Below, in pieces: positions 41,799 through 48,733 of a stretch of 58,748 bases of DNA (position 1 is its first letter; every line of letters begins with the position of its first letter). The stretch is from positions 1 through 58,748 of the forward strand of contig UQLD01000015.1 in assembly GCA_900541855.1 (NCBI GenBank), given 5' to 3'. A program made the translations under genes and the position numbers. Under the pieces are notes generated by a model. It saw nothing but the letters and a program-made list of their open reading frames with translations. It did no database searches and was not told where the DNA came from. Origin of the DNA: an uncultured Collinsella sp. GTDB lineage: Bacteria > Actinomycetota > Coriobacteriia > Coriobacteriales > Coriobacteriaceae.

Positions 41799-42248
41799 AT
41801 GCAGCAGAACGACGAGACACGTTTTGAGGACTTTGTCGGACTGATCAGCGGCCTCTACAAGGAGATCCAGCGCATCAAGACGTCCGAGGGCGCAAGGCTG
41901 GGCCTCAAGGGCTCCGATGTCATGTGCCTGTACTATCTCGAGCGCAGCAAGGACGGCCTGACTGGTGCCGATCTTGCCCGCATGGCCGGTGTGACTCGTG
42001 CTGCCGTTTCGCGTACGCTGGCACATCTTGAGGAAGGTGGCTACGTCGAGGTCGACGACTCGGGCGATGCCGCCGTCAAGTACCGTGCTCCGGTTCGCCT
42101 GACCGCTCTGGGCGGCGAGAGCATGAGCGAGGCGGACCGCATCATTCGCGAAGTGCTCGATACAACCGGCAAGGCCATGGGTGTGGAGCAGCGCGAGATG
42201 ATGTATGCGTCGCTGCGCACGATTCTCAACACCCTGCGCGAGATGTAG
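41799..42248 (+). CDS. MarR-family transcriptional regulator
   Basis: Protein of 149 aa, the standard size. Winged helix: LKGSDVMCLYYLE, LTGADLARMAGVTRAAVSRTLAHLEEGGYVE near residues 54-86, wing YRAPVRLTALGG near 100. N- and C-terminal helices form the dimer. Ligand and targets unknown; the closest candidate target is the DegV gene 131 nt downstream. ATG 41799 follows GAAAGG. Confidence 0.87.
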   Translation: MQQNDETRFEDFVGLISGLYKEIQRIKTSEGARLGLKGSDVMCLYYLERSKDGLTGADLARMAGVTRAAVSRTLAHLEEGGYVEVDDSGDAAVKYRAPVRLTALGGESMSEADRIIREVLDTTGKAMGVEQREMMYASLRTILNTLREM

Positions 42249-42379
42249 AGCCGCGCCGGCGTTAGCTTTCAACTAATAATTGCATCGTCCCGTTTGAGCG
42301 CGCATGCCGTGCTGGGGCATTGCTGTCAAAATTCCCGCGCCGAGCGGCCTGAGGCCGTACGCGCAAGAAAGGATTCACT

Positions 42380-43234
42380 ATGTCCGTTCGCATTATTACC
42401 GACTCCGCGAGCGATATGTCGCCTACGGAGCATCCTGCCCTGCACGTCCTGCCGCTGTCTGTTAGCTTTGGCACTGACGTGTATATGGATGGCGTCGACA
42501 TCGATCATCAGCGCTTTTACGAGATGCTGGTGGAGCGCGACGAGCTGCCCAAGACCGGCCAGGTCAACCCGTATGCCTTTTCGCAGGCGATTGCCGAGGC
42601 GCGCGAGGCCGGCGACGAGGCCGTGATTATTACCGTGGGCGCCAAGCTTTCGGGCACCAACCAGAGTGCGCGCACGGCCCTTGCCGAGATGCCGGGTGGC
42701 GACGTGTTCGTCGTGGACAGCAATAACGTGACGCTGGGTGAGCGTGTGCTGGTCGAGTACGCGCTGCGCCTGGTGGATGAGGGCCGCGGCGCGGCTGAGA
42801 TTGCGGCTGCCGTCGAGGCCGTCCGTGACCGCGTCGTCGTCATTGGCCTACTTGAGACGCTGGAGTACCTGGTGCGCGGCGGTCGCCTGTCTGCCGCAGC
42901 GGGCGCTGTGGGTACGCTCCTCAACGTGAAGCCGGTTGTTGCCGCCGAGGATGGCCTGATTGTGCAGCTGGGCAAGGCGCGCGGTTCCAAGAACGGCCGC
43001 AACCTGCTGAACCAGAAGGTCGAGAAGGCGGGCGGCGTCGATTTTTCCATGCCGCTGGCGCTCGGCTACACGGGTCTTTCGGATGCCGTGCTCAAGAAAT
43101 ATATCGAGGACAGCGCGGCGCTGTGGGCCGGCCATGCCGAAAGCGAGCTTCCCGTCCACACCATCGGCGCCACCATCGGCACCCACGTGGGTCCCGGCGC
43201 CGTAGCCGTAGCCTTCTTTCGCCCCGCCAACTAA
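42380..43234 (+). CDS. DegV family fatty-acid-binding protein, second copy
   Basis: Protein of 284 aa with VRIITDSASDMSP at the start, PKTGQVNPYAFSQA near residue 55 (lipid-contact Ser/Thr region differs from the copy at 6426, which has TSQPS), SGTNQSARTA near 92, and GRLSAAAGAVGTLLNVKPV near 165-185. Presumably binds a different acyl chain for the FakA kinase. Ribosome site AAGAAAGGA. Confidence 0.9.
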   Translation: MSVRIITDSASDMSPTEHPALHVLPLSVSFGTDVYMDGVDIDHQRFYEMLVERDELPKTGQVNPYAFSQAIAEAREAGDEAVIITVGAKLSGTNQSARTALAEMPGGDVFVVDSNNVTLGERVLVEYALRLVDEGRGAAEIAAAVEAVRDRVVVIGLLETLEYLVRGGRLSAAAGAVGTLLNVKPVVAAEDGLIVQLGKARGSKNGRNLLNQKVEKAGGVDFSMPLALGYTGLSDAVLKKYIEDSAALWAGHAESELPVHTIGATIGTHVGPGAVAVAFFRPAN

Positions 43235-43246
43235 CCTACCCGCCAA

Positions 43247-43285
43247 AAACCACCACAAAGGGGACAGGCACCTTTGTGGTGGTTT
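43247..43285. repeat. CCACCACAAAG hairpin, copy 4 (forward loop)
   Basis: Arms as in the other copies with loop core GGACAGGCA; starts 12 nt after the DegV stop codon and ends 26 nt before the MGMT start codon. Confidence 0.87.
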
Positions 43286-43311
43286 ATGCTGGTTTCGGTT
43301 GAAAGGAGCGC

Positions 43312-43635
43312 ATGTTGGCGTCTGAGGGCTTTTTTGAGCGGGTGTACGAGGTAGTCGAGCAGATCCCTGAGGGGATGGTCGCCACGTATGGTCAGGTGGC
43401 GCTGCTTGCCGGTCGTCCACGAAGTGCGCGGTACGTGGGGTATGCCCTGCATAGCAATCCGCGCCCTGGTCAGATTCCCTGTCACCGCGTGGTGTTTGCC
43501 GACGGCCGTATCTGTGAGGGTTTTGCTTTTGGCGGCCCCGATGCTCAGCGTGAGTTCTTAATGGGGGAGGGCGTGACGTTTACCGATCCCATGCACGTCG
43601 ACTTGGTCGCCTGTCGCTGGCCAGCAGGGCTCTAG
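43312..43635 (+). CDS. Single-domain MGMT-type alkyl-DNA protein
   Basis: Protein of 107 aa equal to just the DNA-binding/active-site domain of O6-alkylguanine-DNA alkyltransferase. Seen: helix-turn-helix VATYGQVALLAGRPRSARYVGYAL near residues 24-47 and the acceptor motif IPCHRVV near 55-61. The reactive Cys is kept, unlike true alkyltransferase-like proteins where it is Trp or Ala, but the Ogt N-terminal domain is absent. It may repair alkylated bases or flag them for excision. ATG 43312 follows AAAGGAG. Confidence 0.85.
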   Translation: MLASEGFFERVYEVVEQIPEGMVATYGQVALLAGRPRSARYVGYALHSNPRPGQIPCHRVVFADGRICEGFAFGGPDAQREFLMGEGVTFTDPMHVDLVACRWPAGL

Positions 43636-43651
43636 CGGCTCCGCCGTGGCC

Positions 43652-43692
43652 AAAACCACCACAAAGGTGCCTGTCCCCTTTGTGGTGGTTTT
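43652..43692. repeat. CCACCACAAAG hairpin, copy 5 (reverse loop)
   Basis: AAAACCACCACAAAGG / CCTTTGTGGTGGTTTT arms with loop TGCCTGTCC, 17 nt after the MGMT stop codon. Loop is in the opposite orientation to copy 4, only 370 bp away. Confidence 0.88.
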
Positions 43693-43749
43693 CCGTTGCA
43701 GGTTTACCGGGGTTAACTTATGGAGACGATGTGTTGGCGTATATTCTCG

Positions 43750-43920
43750 CCAGAAAGTAAACCACGGTGAACTATATTGGTTTCAGCAACGGAGCAGGCA
43801 ATAGGCGATGAAAAAGCCTGCCCTGTTGAGTTTGATTCGCATTCCTCCCCTCTGTGCGATTCAACGGTGTACTTCGGGAACAGGCCCGCTGGCAACTAAC
43901 TGCCAGCGGGCCTGTTCCTG
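43750..43920 (+). ncRNA. Candidate small RNA with CU-rich loop and terminator
   Basis: From 5' to 3': GCAGGC (43794-43799) / GCCTGC (43816-43821) stem; a hairpin GTTGA..TCGCA (43825-43841) with TGCGA..TCAAC (43855-43865) exposing loop TTCCTCCCCTCTG; and a perfect 18-bp stem 43877-43894/43901-43918. TATATT at 43740-43745 is a possible -10 box. The exposed CCTCCCC could pair with Shine-Dalgarno sequences. A 55-aa frame at 43808 overlaps it but does not look like a protein. Boundaries are approximate. Confidence 0.4.
43877..43918. terminator. Perfect 18-bp hairpin between MGMT and trpS
   Basis: GGAACAGGCCCGCTGGCA and its exact complement around a 6-nt loop; followed by TGTTTC only. It lies 53 nt past the trpS stop codon on the minus strand and at the 3' end of the candidate RNA on the plus strand. 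Confidence 0.65.
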
Positions 43921-43971
43921 TTTCGGGGAGAAATCTAATCTCACCGTCTATGTTGTGCGAAAGCGCTTTGC

Positions 43972-45021
43972 CTAGTACACCATGCCCATGGCGTCCTGAA
44001 CCTCGGCCAGGGTCTGCTCGGCGATCTCGTTGGCGCGACGATTGCCTTCGTGCAGCACGTCCTTCACGTAATCCAAGTCGTTCTCGTAGCGCTGACGGCG
44101 CTCGCGGATCGGGGTAAAGTACTCGTTGACGGCCTCGGTCACGTACTTCTTGAGCTGGCCGGAGCCGCCCATGCCGATCTCCTCGGCAATCTCAACCTCG
44201 GAACGACCGGTGCAGATGGCAGCCGTCGAGAGCAGGCCGGATACGCCGGGGCGGTTCTCGGGATCGAACGTGATCATGCGCTCGGAGTCGGTCTGGCTCT
44301 TCTTGATGCGCTTGGCCGTCTCCTCGGCAGTCATCGAGATGTTGATGGCGTTGCCGTAGCTCTTGCTCATCTTGCGACCGTCCAGGCCGGGCAGCAGCGG
44401 GGTCTCGGACAGTAGCGCTTCGACCTCGGGAAATACCTTGCCATAGCGGTTGTTAAAGCGGCGGGCGATAGTGCGGGTGAGCTCGATATGCGGCAGCTGA
44501 TCGCGGCCGACGGGCACCACATTGCCCTTGCAGAACAGAATGTCGCAGGCCTGGTGCACCGGGTAGGTGAGCAGAAGGCCGGTGAGCTCGTGGCCCGAGG
44601 CTTCCATCTCGGCCTTGACCGTGGGGTTGCGCGCCAGCTCGGCCTCGGACACCAGCGACAGGAACGGCAGCATGAGCTGGTTTGCGGCGGGCACGGCGGA
44701 GTGCGCGTAGATCATGGTCTTGTCGGGGTCGATGCCGCAGGCAAGGTAGTCCATGACCATGTTGTACACGTTGTCCTGGATATGCTCGGTGGTGTCGCGG
44801 TCGGTGATGACCTGGTAGTCGGCGATGAGCACGTTGGTCTTGGCGCCCATGTTCTGCAGTTCAACGCGGCCCTTGAGGGTGCCGAAGTAATGACCCAGGT
44901 GCAAGCGTCCGGTGGGGCGGTCGCCGGTGAGCATGGTGAACTTCTCGGGCGTCTTGGCTAGGCCCTCGCGAATGGCGTTGCTCTTTTGCAGCGCGACTTC
45001 GTAGCTGTTCTCGTTTGGCAT
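43972..45021 (-). CDS. trpS: Tryptophanyl-tRNA synthetase
   Basis: Class I synthetase of 349 aa charging tRNA-Trp. Seen: HIGH-type motif TGRLHLGHYFGTL near residue 38, DYQVITDRD near 65, GRDQLPHIELTR near 165 and KMSKS motif GRKMSKSYGNAI near 217. The start at 45021 follows AGGAGC; the frame further upstream is not coding-like. No T-box or other leader structure was recognised. Confidence 0.95.
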   Translation of the reverse strand: MPNENSYEVALQKSNAIREGLAKTPEKFTMLTGDRPTGRLHLGHYFGTLKGRVELQNMGAKTNVLIADYQVITDRDTTEHIQDNVYNMVMDYLACGIDPDKTMIYAHSAVPAANQLMLPFLSLVSEAELARNPTVKAEMEASGHELTGLLLTYPVHQACDILFCKGNVVPVGRDQLPHIELTRTIARRFNNRYGKVFPEVEALLSETPLLPGLDGRKMSKSYGNAINISMTAEETAKRIKKSQTDSERMITFDPENRPGVSGLLSTAAICTGRSEVEIAEEIGMGGSGQLKKYVTEAVNEYFTPIRERRQRYENDLDYVKDVLHEGNRRANEIAEQTLAEVQDAMGMVY

Positions 45022-45180
45022 GATTGCTCCTAACGTATGTTCATGGGTCAAGATGATAACGCGTTTATTGGAGGGTCGGGGCGTAAGTAGGCGAGGGGCG
45101 GGAGAGGGACGGCTTGTGCGATGGGAGCGGCGCGGCTGTGCTTGGCCAGCGTTGCCTGGGCGCATCCTCGGCAGCTTATC

Positions 45181-46380
45181 CTAGAGCTTGTGGTGGCGCT
45201 CTTCTTTACGTTCCTCGGCTGCTTGCTCCTCCTGCTTAAAAGCGGGATCGTCGGGGGTTACCAGCTCGTCCTCGTGCGTGCGCTTGTTGTAATGGTGGCG
45301 TAGCACAGGTTCGAACAGGTGCAGGTGCTTGGCGAAGGCCGCCGAGCCAATGGCGAGCACGACAAAGATGAGCACGCGCGTGGGCACCTCGACCTGATTG
45401 ATCGCGGCGGCGCCGGCCGAAAGCATGATGCACCAGGCGTAGATGAGCAGCACGGCCTGCTTTTGGTTGTAGCCCTCTTGGATCAGGCGGTGGTGGATGT
45501 GGCCCTTGTCGGCCTGTCCGATGCTAATGTGGGCGCGCTTGCGACGCACGATGGCGCTGAACGTGTCGATGATGGGCACGCCTGCCACGATGAGCGGGAT
45601 GATGAGCGAGGTGAGCGCGGCGGTGCGGCTCACGTTGAGCAGCGAGATGGAGCCCAAAGCGAAGCCCAGCAGCAGCGACCCCGAGTCGCCCAAGAAGATG
45701 CTCGCGGGGTTGAAGTTGTAATGCAGAAAAGCCACGCACGAGCCAAAGAGCGCGATGGAGAGCGCGGCGGCGTCGATACGGCCCGAAAGCATGGCCATCG
45801 TGAACATGGTGAATGATGCGATGCCGCAAATGCCCGTGGCCAGGCCGTCGAGGCCGTCGATGAGGTTGATGATGTTGGTGAACGCCACTAGGTAGATCAC
45901 GGTGATGGGGTAGGCGAGCCAGCCAAGCATGATCTCGCCGGGGGCAAACGGGTTGATGATGACGCCGATTTTTAAGCCGCCGATGCAGGCGATGAGCGCG
46001 GCGAGGACCTGGCCGGCTAGCTTTTGCTTGGGCTTGAGCTGGAAGACGTCGTCGATCGCGCCGGTCGCAAAGATGACGGTAAAGGAGAGTGCCAACACGG
46101 GGTAGCTGATGTGCAGGCGCGGGTGCGGCACCAAAGCGGGCGGCCAGCCCAGGTACCAGGTGCCCAGGATCTGCACGATGCAGGCAACGACGAGACTCAA
46201 AAAGACTGCCGTGCCGCCCATGCGCGGGATGGGTTTGGTGTTAATGCGGCGCTTTGAGGGATAGTCGACGGCGTCGAGCTTAATCGCCAGACGCTTGACT
46301 AGGGGTACCGTGAGAAAGGTCGTGATAAAGGCAGCGGCCGCCACGCATAAGTACGGTATGAAGCTCGTGGAGGAAGCCAT
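45181..46380 (-). CDS. WecA/TagO-like undecaprenyl-phosphate sugar-1-phosphate transferase
   Basis: Membrane enzyme of 399 aa with about eleven helices, starting lipid-linked synthesis of a wall polymer by moving GlcNAc-1-P (or similar) from UDP-sugar to undecaprenyl phosphate. Seen: DYPSKRRINTKPIPRMGG near residue 38, the metal Asp pair in FATGAIDDVFQLKPKQKL near 104, NIINLIDGLDGLATG near 170 and the HIHHRL loop near 293. A ~35-residue charged cytoplasmic tail follows. No convincing ribosome site precedes ATG 46380. Confidence 0.88.
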   Translation of the reverse strand: MASSTSFIPYLCVAAAAFITTFLTVPLVKRLAIKLDAVDYPSKRRINTKPIPRMGGTAVFLSLVVACIVQILGTWYLGWPPALVPHPRLHISYPVLALSFTVIFATGAIDDVFQLKPKQKLAGQVLAALIACIGGLKIGVIINPFAPGEIMLGWLAYPITVIYLVAFTNIINLIDGLDGLATGICGIASFTMFTMAMLSGRIDAAALSIALFGSCVAFLHYNFNPASIFLGDSGSLLLGFALGSISLLNVSRTAALTSLIIPLIVAGVPIIDTFSAIVRRKRAHISIGQADKGHIHHRLIQEGYNQKQAVLLIYAWCIMLSAGAAAINQVEVPTRVLIFVVLAIGSAAFAKHLHLFEPVLRHHYNKRTHEDELVTPDDPAFKQEEQAAEERKEERHHKL

Positions 46381-46595
46381 GAATCAAAAAACCGCCAAGC
46401 GTCGAAGGAAAAGGTCAAAGGGCGCTACGCGCAAAAGGGCATAGCTGACTCATGATACTCGACCGAGGGGGTGCGGGGGTTTGCGCCGTGCGATTATCAC
46501 GCGCTTACCAGATATTGGGATGTTGGCGGGGGTTCTGCCGAGTGCTGTTGGGTGTCATACGGGATCTGCGATGGCAATTTTTGGCAAAATCGGCA

Positions 46596-46766
46596 AAAGA
46601 AAACCACCCCCCACGTTACGAAAATGAACCCACCTAAAACAGGTGGGTGCCCTCATCGACTGTTCCAGCGTCCTTAACAACGAAGGATACCTGTACTAAG
46701 TACGACTGTGTGGGCTCCCTAAATAAACGCGACGGTTCACCCAGTTGCTCCGCGGGGGGCGGAATA
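46596..46766 (-). ncRNA. Structured RNA, probable 6S RNA
   Basis: On the minus strand a ~170-nt RNA is closed by its own ends: CCGCCCCCCGCG (46762-46751) pairs with CGTGGGGGGTGG (46615-46604) over 12 bp, followed by TTTTCTTTT. A TATGAT box (46777-46772) lies at the right distance before the 5' end. Inside are GTAC/GTAC and TCCTT/AAGGA hairpins and a strong ACCCACCT/AGGTGGGT hairpin near the 3' end. Length, closing stem and open central part fit 6S RNA, which traps sigma-70 polymerase; I cannot verify this by covariance model. The rest of 46381-46915 shows no gene. Confidence 0.55.
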
Positions 46767-46802
46767 CCTACATCATAAAGCGGCACTTTGTTGATTCCAG
46801 TC

Positions 46803-46808
46803 TTGACA
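46803..46808 (+). promoter_or_regulatory. Candidate -35 box of the radical SAM gene
   Basis: A perfect TTGACA 108 bp before the PflX start codon; the corresponding -10 (GACGAT, 17-bp spacing) is weak. Confidence 0.35.
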
Positions 46809-46915
46809 TTACAAAAATCGTGTCGGACGATTACGGCGCCTTGGGCTTGGGGCCGTCTGTGCGGTCCGAGCCTTTACGTTTGAGCTGCTGAATCGTTGTT
46901 TTGGAGCATGTTTTT

Positions 46916-47854
46916 ATGCCGACGTCGTTGACCGAACTTTTTTCGCCCGCCTGCCATTTGTGTCCACGCCGTTGCGGCGCGGCACGCGACGAGGGCGCGC
47001 GTGGCGTGTGCGGCGCCGACGACACGCTTAAGGTCGCCCGCGCGGCGCTTCATATGTGGGAGGAGCCGCCCATCTCGGGTGAGGCCGGCTCGGGCACGAT
47101 TTTCTTTAGCGGCTGTTCGCTCAAATGCGTCTACTGCCAAAACCACGAGATTTCGACGGGCAATTTCGGTCTTGAGATTACGCCCCAGCGTTTGGTCGAG
47201 ATTATGCTGGAGCTTCAGGACCAGGGTGCCAACAACATCAACCTGGTGACTGCGACGCATTATGCTCACCTGCTGCCGTCCGCGATTGCCGCAGCGCGGG
47301 AGCGCGGGCTGGACATCCCGATCGTCTACAACACGAGCGGCTATGAGCGGGCGAGTGCCGTGGCTGCCCTGGGTGACCTGGTTGATGTGTGGCTTACCGA
47401 CTTTAAATATGCCGATGCGGGGCTTGCGCAGTCGCTCTCTCATATTCAGGACTACCCGCGTGTGGCCGCGTCGGGCCTGGCTCAGATGGCGCGCGAGATT
47501 AAGCGCCGCGGGGGAGAGCTGGTGGACGAGGACGGGCTCATGAAGCGCGGCATCATCGTGCGTCACCTAGTGCTGCCGGGACATGCGGACGATTCGTGCC
47601 GCGTGCTGGACCTGGTGTGGCAGACGGTGGGCGACGTGCCGATTTCGGTCATGAACCAGTACACGCCCAATGCGCTCATGCGCGAGCAAGGCGGCGAGTT
47701 GGCACGCGCCGTGACGCGCGAGGAGTACGAGCAGGTGCTCGATCATGCCGACGACCTGGGCTTTACGACGATGTTCTGGCAAGAAGGCGGAGCGGTAGAC
47801 GAGAGCTTTACCCCGGCGTTCGACACCACCGGTGTCCTCACCAGCGCAAAGTAG
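46916..47854 (+). CDS. PflX-type radical SAM protein
   Basis: Protein of 312 aa related to pyruvate-formate-lyase activating enzymes (COG1313). Cys-rich N-terminus CHLCPRRCG...GVCGADD (residues ~13-40) precedes the radical SAM cluster motif CSLKCVYCQNHEIS near 71-84. GG-type SAM contacts and TPTHY-like block VTATHYAHLLPS near 112 follow. The activated partner is unknown and no glycyl-radical enzyme lies nearby. I choose ATG 46916, nine bases after GGAG; TTG at 46901 is an alternative adding five residues. Confidence 0.87.
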   Translation: MPTSLTELFSPACHLCPRRCGAARDEGARGVCGADDTLKVARAALHMWEEPPISGEAGSGTIFFSGCSLKCVYCQNHEISTGNFGLEITPQRLVEIMLELQDQGANNINLVTATHYAHLLPSAIAAARERGLDIPIVYNTSGYERASAVAALGDLVDVWLTDFKYADAGLAQSLSHIQDYPRVAASGLAQMAREIKRRGGELVDEDGLMKRGIIVRHLVLPGHADDSCRVLDLVWQTVGDVPISVMNQYTPNALMREQGGELARAVTREEYEQVLDHADDLGFTTMFWQEGGAVDESFTPAFDTTGVLTSAK

Positions 47855-47863
47855 CGCGTTCGC

Positions 47864-47943
47864 CGATGATTTTTCTGGGACGGGGATTAAAAAATCATTC
47901 GGTACATGATGATTTTTTAATCCCCGTCCCAGAAAAATCATCG
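47864..47943. repeat. GGGACGGGG palindrome, 35-bp perfect arms
   Basis: 47864-47898 and 47909-47943 are exact reverse complements around a 10-nt loop; key words CTGGGACGGGGATT and AATCCCCGTCCCAG. It begins 10 nt after the PflX stop codon and is the longest perfect inverted repeat in the window. Confidence 0.85.
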
Positions 47944-47958
47944 GGTGGCTCGGGCGTT

Positions 47959-47991
47959 CGAAAAGTAGTCAAAACAGCCCCGTCCCAAAAA
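47959..47991. repeat. GGGACGGGGCT element, copy 2 (inverted)
   Basis: CGAAAAGTAGTC, then AAAACAGCCCCGTCCCAAA; the complement matches 35025-35054. It directly follows the 35-bp palindrome, which carries the same GGGACGGGG word. Confidence 0.55.
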
Positions 47992-48007
47992 GACTGGGTA
48001 TTGGGCG

Positions 48008-48035
48008 TTGACAGTTGGCGAGCCGTAGGTAAAAT
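48008..48035 (+). promoter_or_regulatory. tRNA-Ala promoter
   Basis: TTGACA (48008-48013) and TAAAAT (48030-48035) with 16-bp spacing, 14 bp before the mature tRNA 5' end. Confidence 0.8.
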
Positions 48036-48048
48036 ATCAACTTGTCCT

Positions 48049-48121
48049 GGGGACGTAGCTCAGTTGGGAGAGCGCTGCCGTCGCATGGCAGAGGCCGAGG
48101 GTTCGACTCCCTTCGTCTCCA
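48049..48121 (+). tRNA. tRNA-Ala (anticodon CGC)
   Basis: A 73-nt cloverleaf: acceptor GGGGACG/CGUCUCC with the alanine identity pair G3-U70 and discriminator A73; D arm GCUC/GAGC; anticodon stem CUGCC/GGCAG with loop GUCGCAU, anticodon CGC; T arm GAGGG UUCGACU CCCUU. CCA is not encoded (ACCC follows). Own promoter upstream, own terminator downstream. Confidence 0.95.
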
Positions 48122-48135
48122 CCCTTGGATTTGAT

Positions 48136-48167
48136 AAGCCGCTGACATTGTGTCGGCGGCTTTTTTT
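48136..48167 (+). terminator. tRNA-Ala terminator
   Basis: AAGCCGCTGACA pairs with TGTCGGCGGCTT around a 3-nt loop and is followed by TTTTTT. It ends 20 nt before the next gene. Confidence 0.9.
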
Positions 48168-48186
48168 AAAAAGAAAGGGCAATACC

Positions 48187-48651
48187 ATGGCCGAGCTTGA
48201 GTCCCAACCACTGTCTGCCGAGGAGCGCGCCGAGTTGGAAGAGCTCCGCGCCGAGAAGGCTCGTCGCGAGGCCCAGGAAGAGGCGCGCCGCGAGCGTGAG
48301 GAGCTGGCCGCCCTGCGTGCCGAGCGCGAGAAGGCCGAGGAGGCCGCTGCGAAGGTTGCGCCCGCGCCCGCGCCCAAGCCCGCGCCTGCACCCAAGCCTG
48401 CCGCTGCGAAGCCCGCACCCACCGCACCCAAACCTCAGCCTAAAAAGGCCGCTCGTCCCAAGCCCGTCGAGCCCAGACCGAGCCGTGACGAGATGACCTT
48501 TGCCCAGCGCATGGTCACCTCCAAGGAGCCTACGGGCGAGAACGAGATCCCCGGCATGGCTCCGGCTCAAAAAATCATCATCGTGCTCGCCCTCATCGCG
48601 TTTATCGTCTTTATGGTCTACACGATCACGGGCAGCATGGGCCTGCACTAA
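48187..48651 (+). CDS. Small coiled-coil, Pro/Ala/Lys-rich membrane protein
   Basis: Protein of 154 aa, family not recognised. Residues ~8-55 are a Glu/Arg/Ala coiled coil; ~56-105 are low-complexity repeats of AP, KP and PAPKPA; ~128-147 form one membrane helix (IIIVLALIAFIVFMVYTI) close to the C-terminus. Predicted to be anchored with most of the chain in the cytoplasm, like the protein at 298-2061. Start follows AAAGGGC. The upstream open frame from 47596 runs through the tRNA and is not real. Confidence 0.75.
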   Translation: MAELESQPLSAEERAELEELRAEKARREAQEEARREREELAALRAEREKAEEAAAKVAPAPAPKPAPAPKPAAAKPAPTAPKPQPKKAARPKPVEPRPSRDEMTFAQRMVTSKEPTGENEIPGMAPAQKIIIVLALIAFIVFMVYTITGSMGLH

Positions 48652-48733
48652 CCTGTTCACGCCGGGCTCCATGCCCGTACGTCCGCCTCGCCCAACCCTC
48701 AACCTCTGCACAACACATCCGAAAGGTCGCCCC

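Noticed and set aside
43808..43975. 55-codon plus-strand frame (MKKPALLS...) before trpS
   Set aside because: Runs through a perfect 18-bp hairpin and overlaps the trpS end; composition (many Cys, Arg, Thr) does not look like a folded protein. An RNA explains the structure better, though not proven.
46452..46677. Small plus-strand frames in the gap before the PflX gene
   Set aside because: They overlap the structured RNA region, lack ribosome sites and show no domain-like composition.
47596..48186. Upstream extension of the 154-aa membrane protein
   Set aside because: The open frame passes through a palindrome, the tRNA-Ala gene and its terminator; the ATG at 48187 has its own ribosome site.
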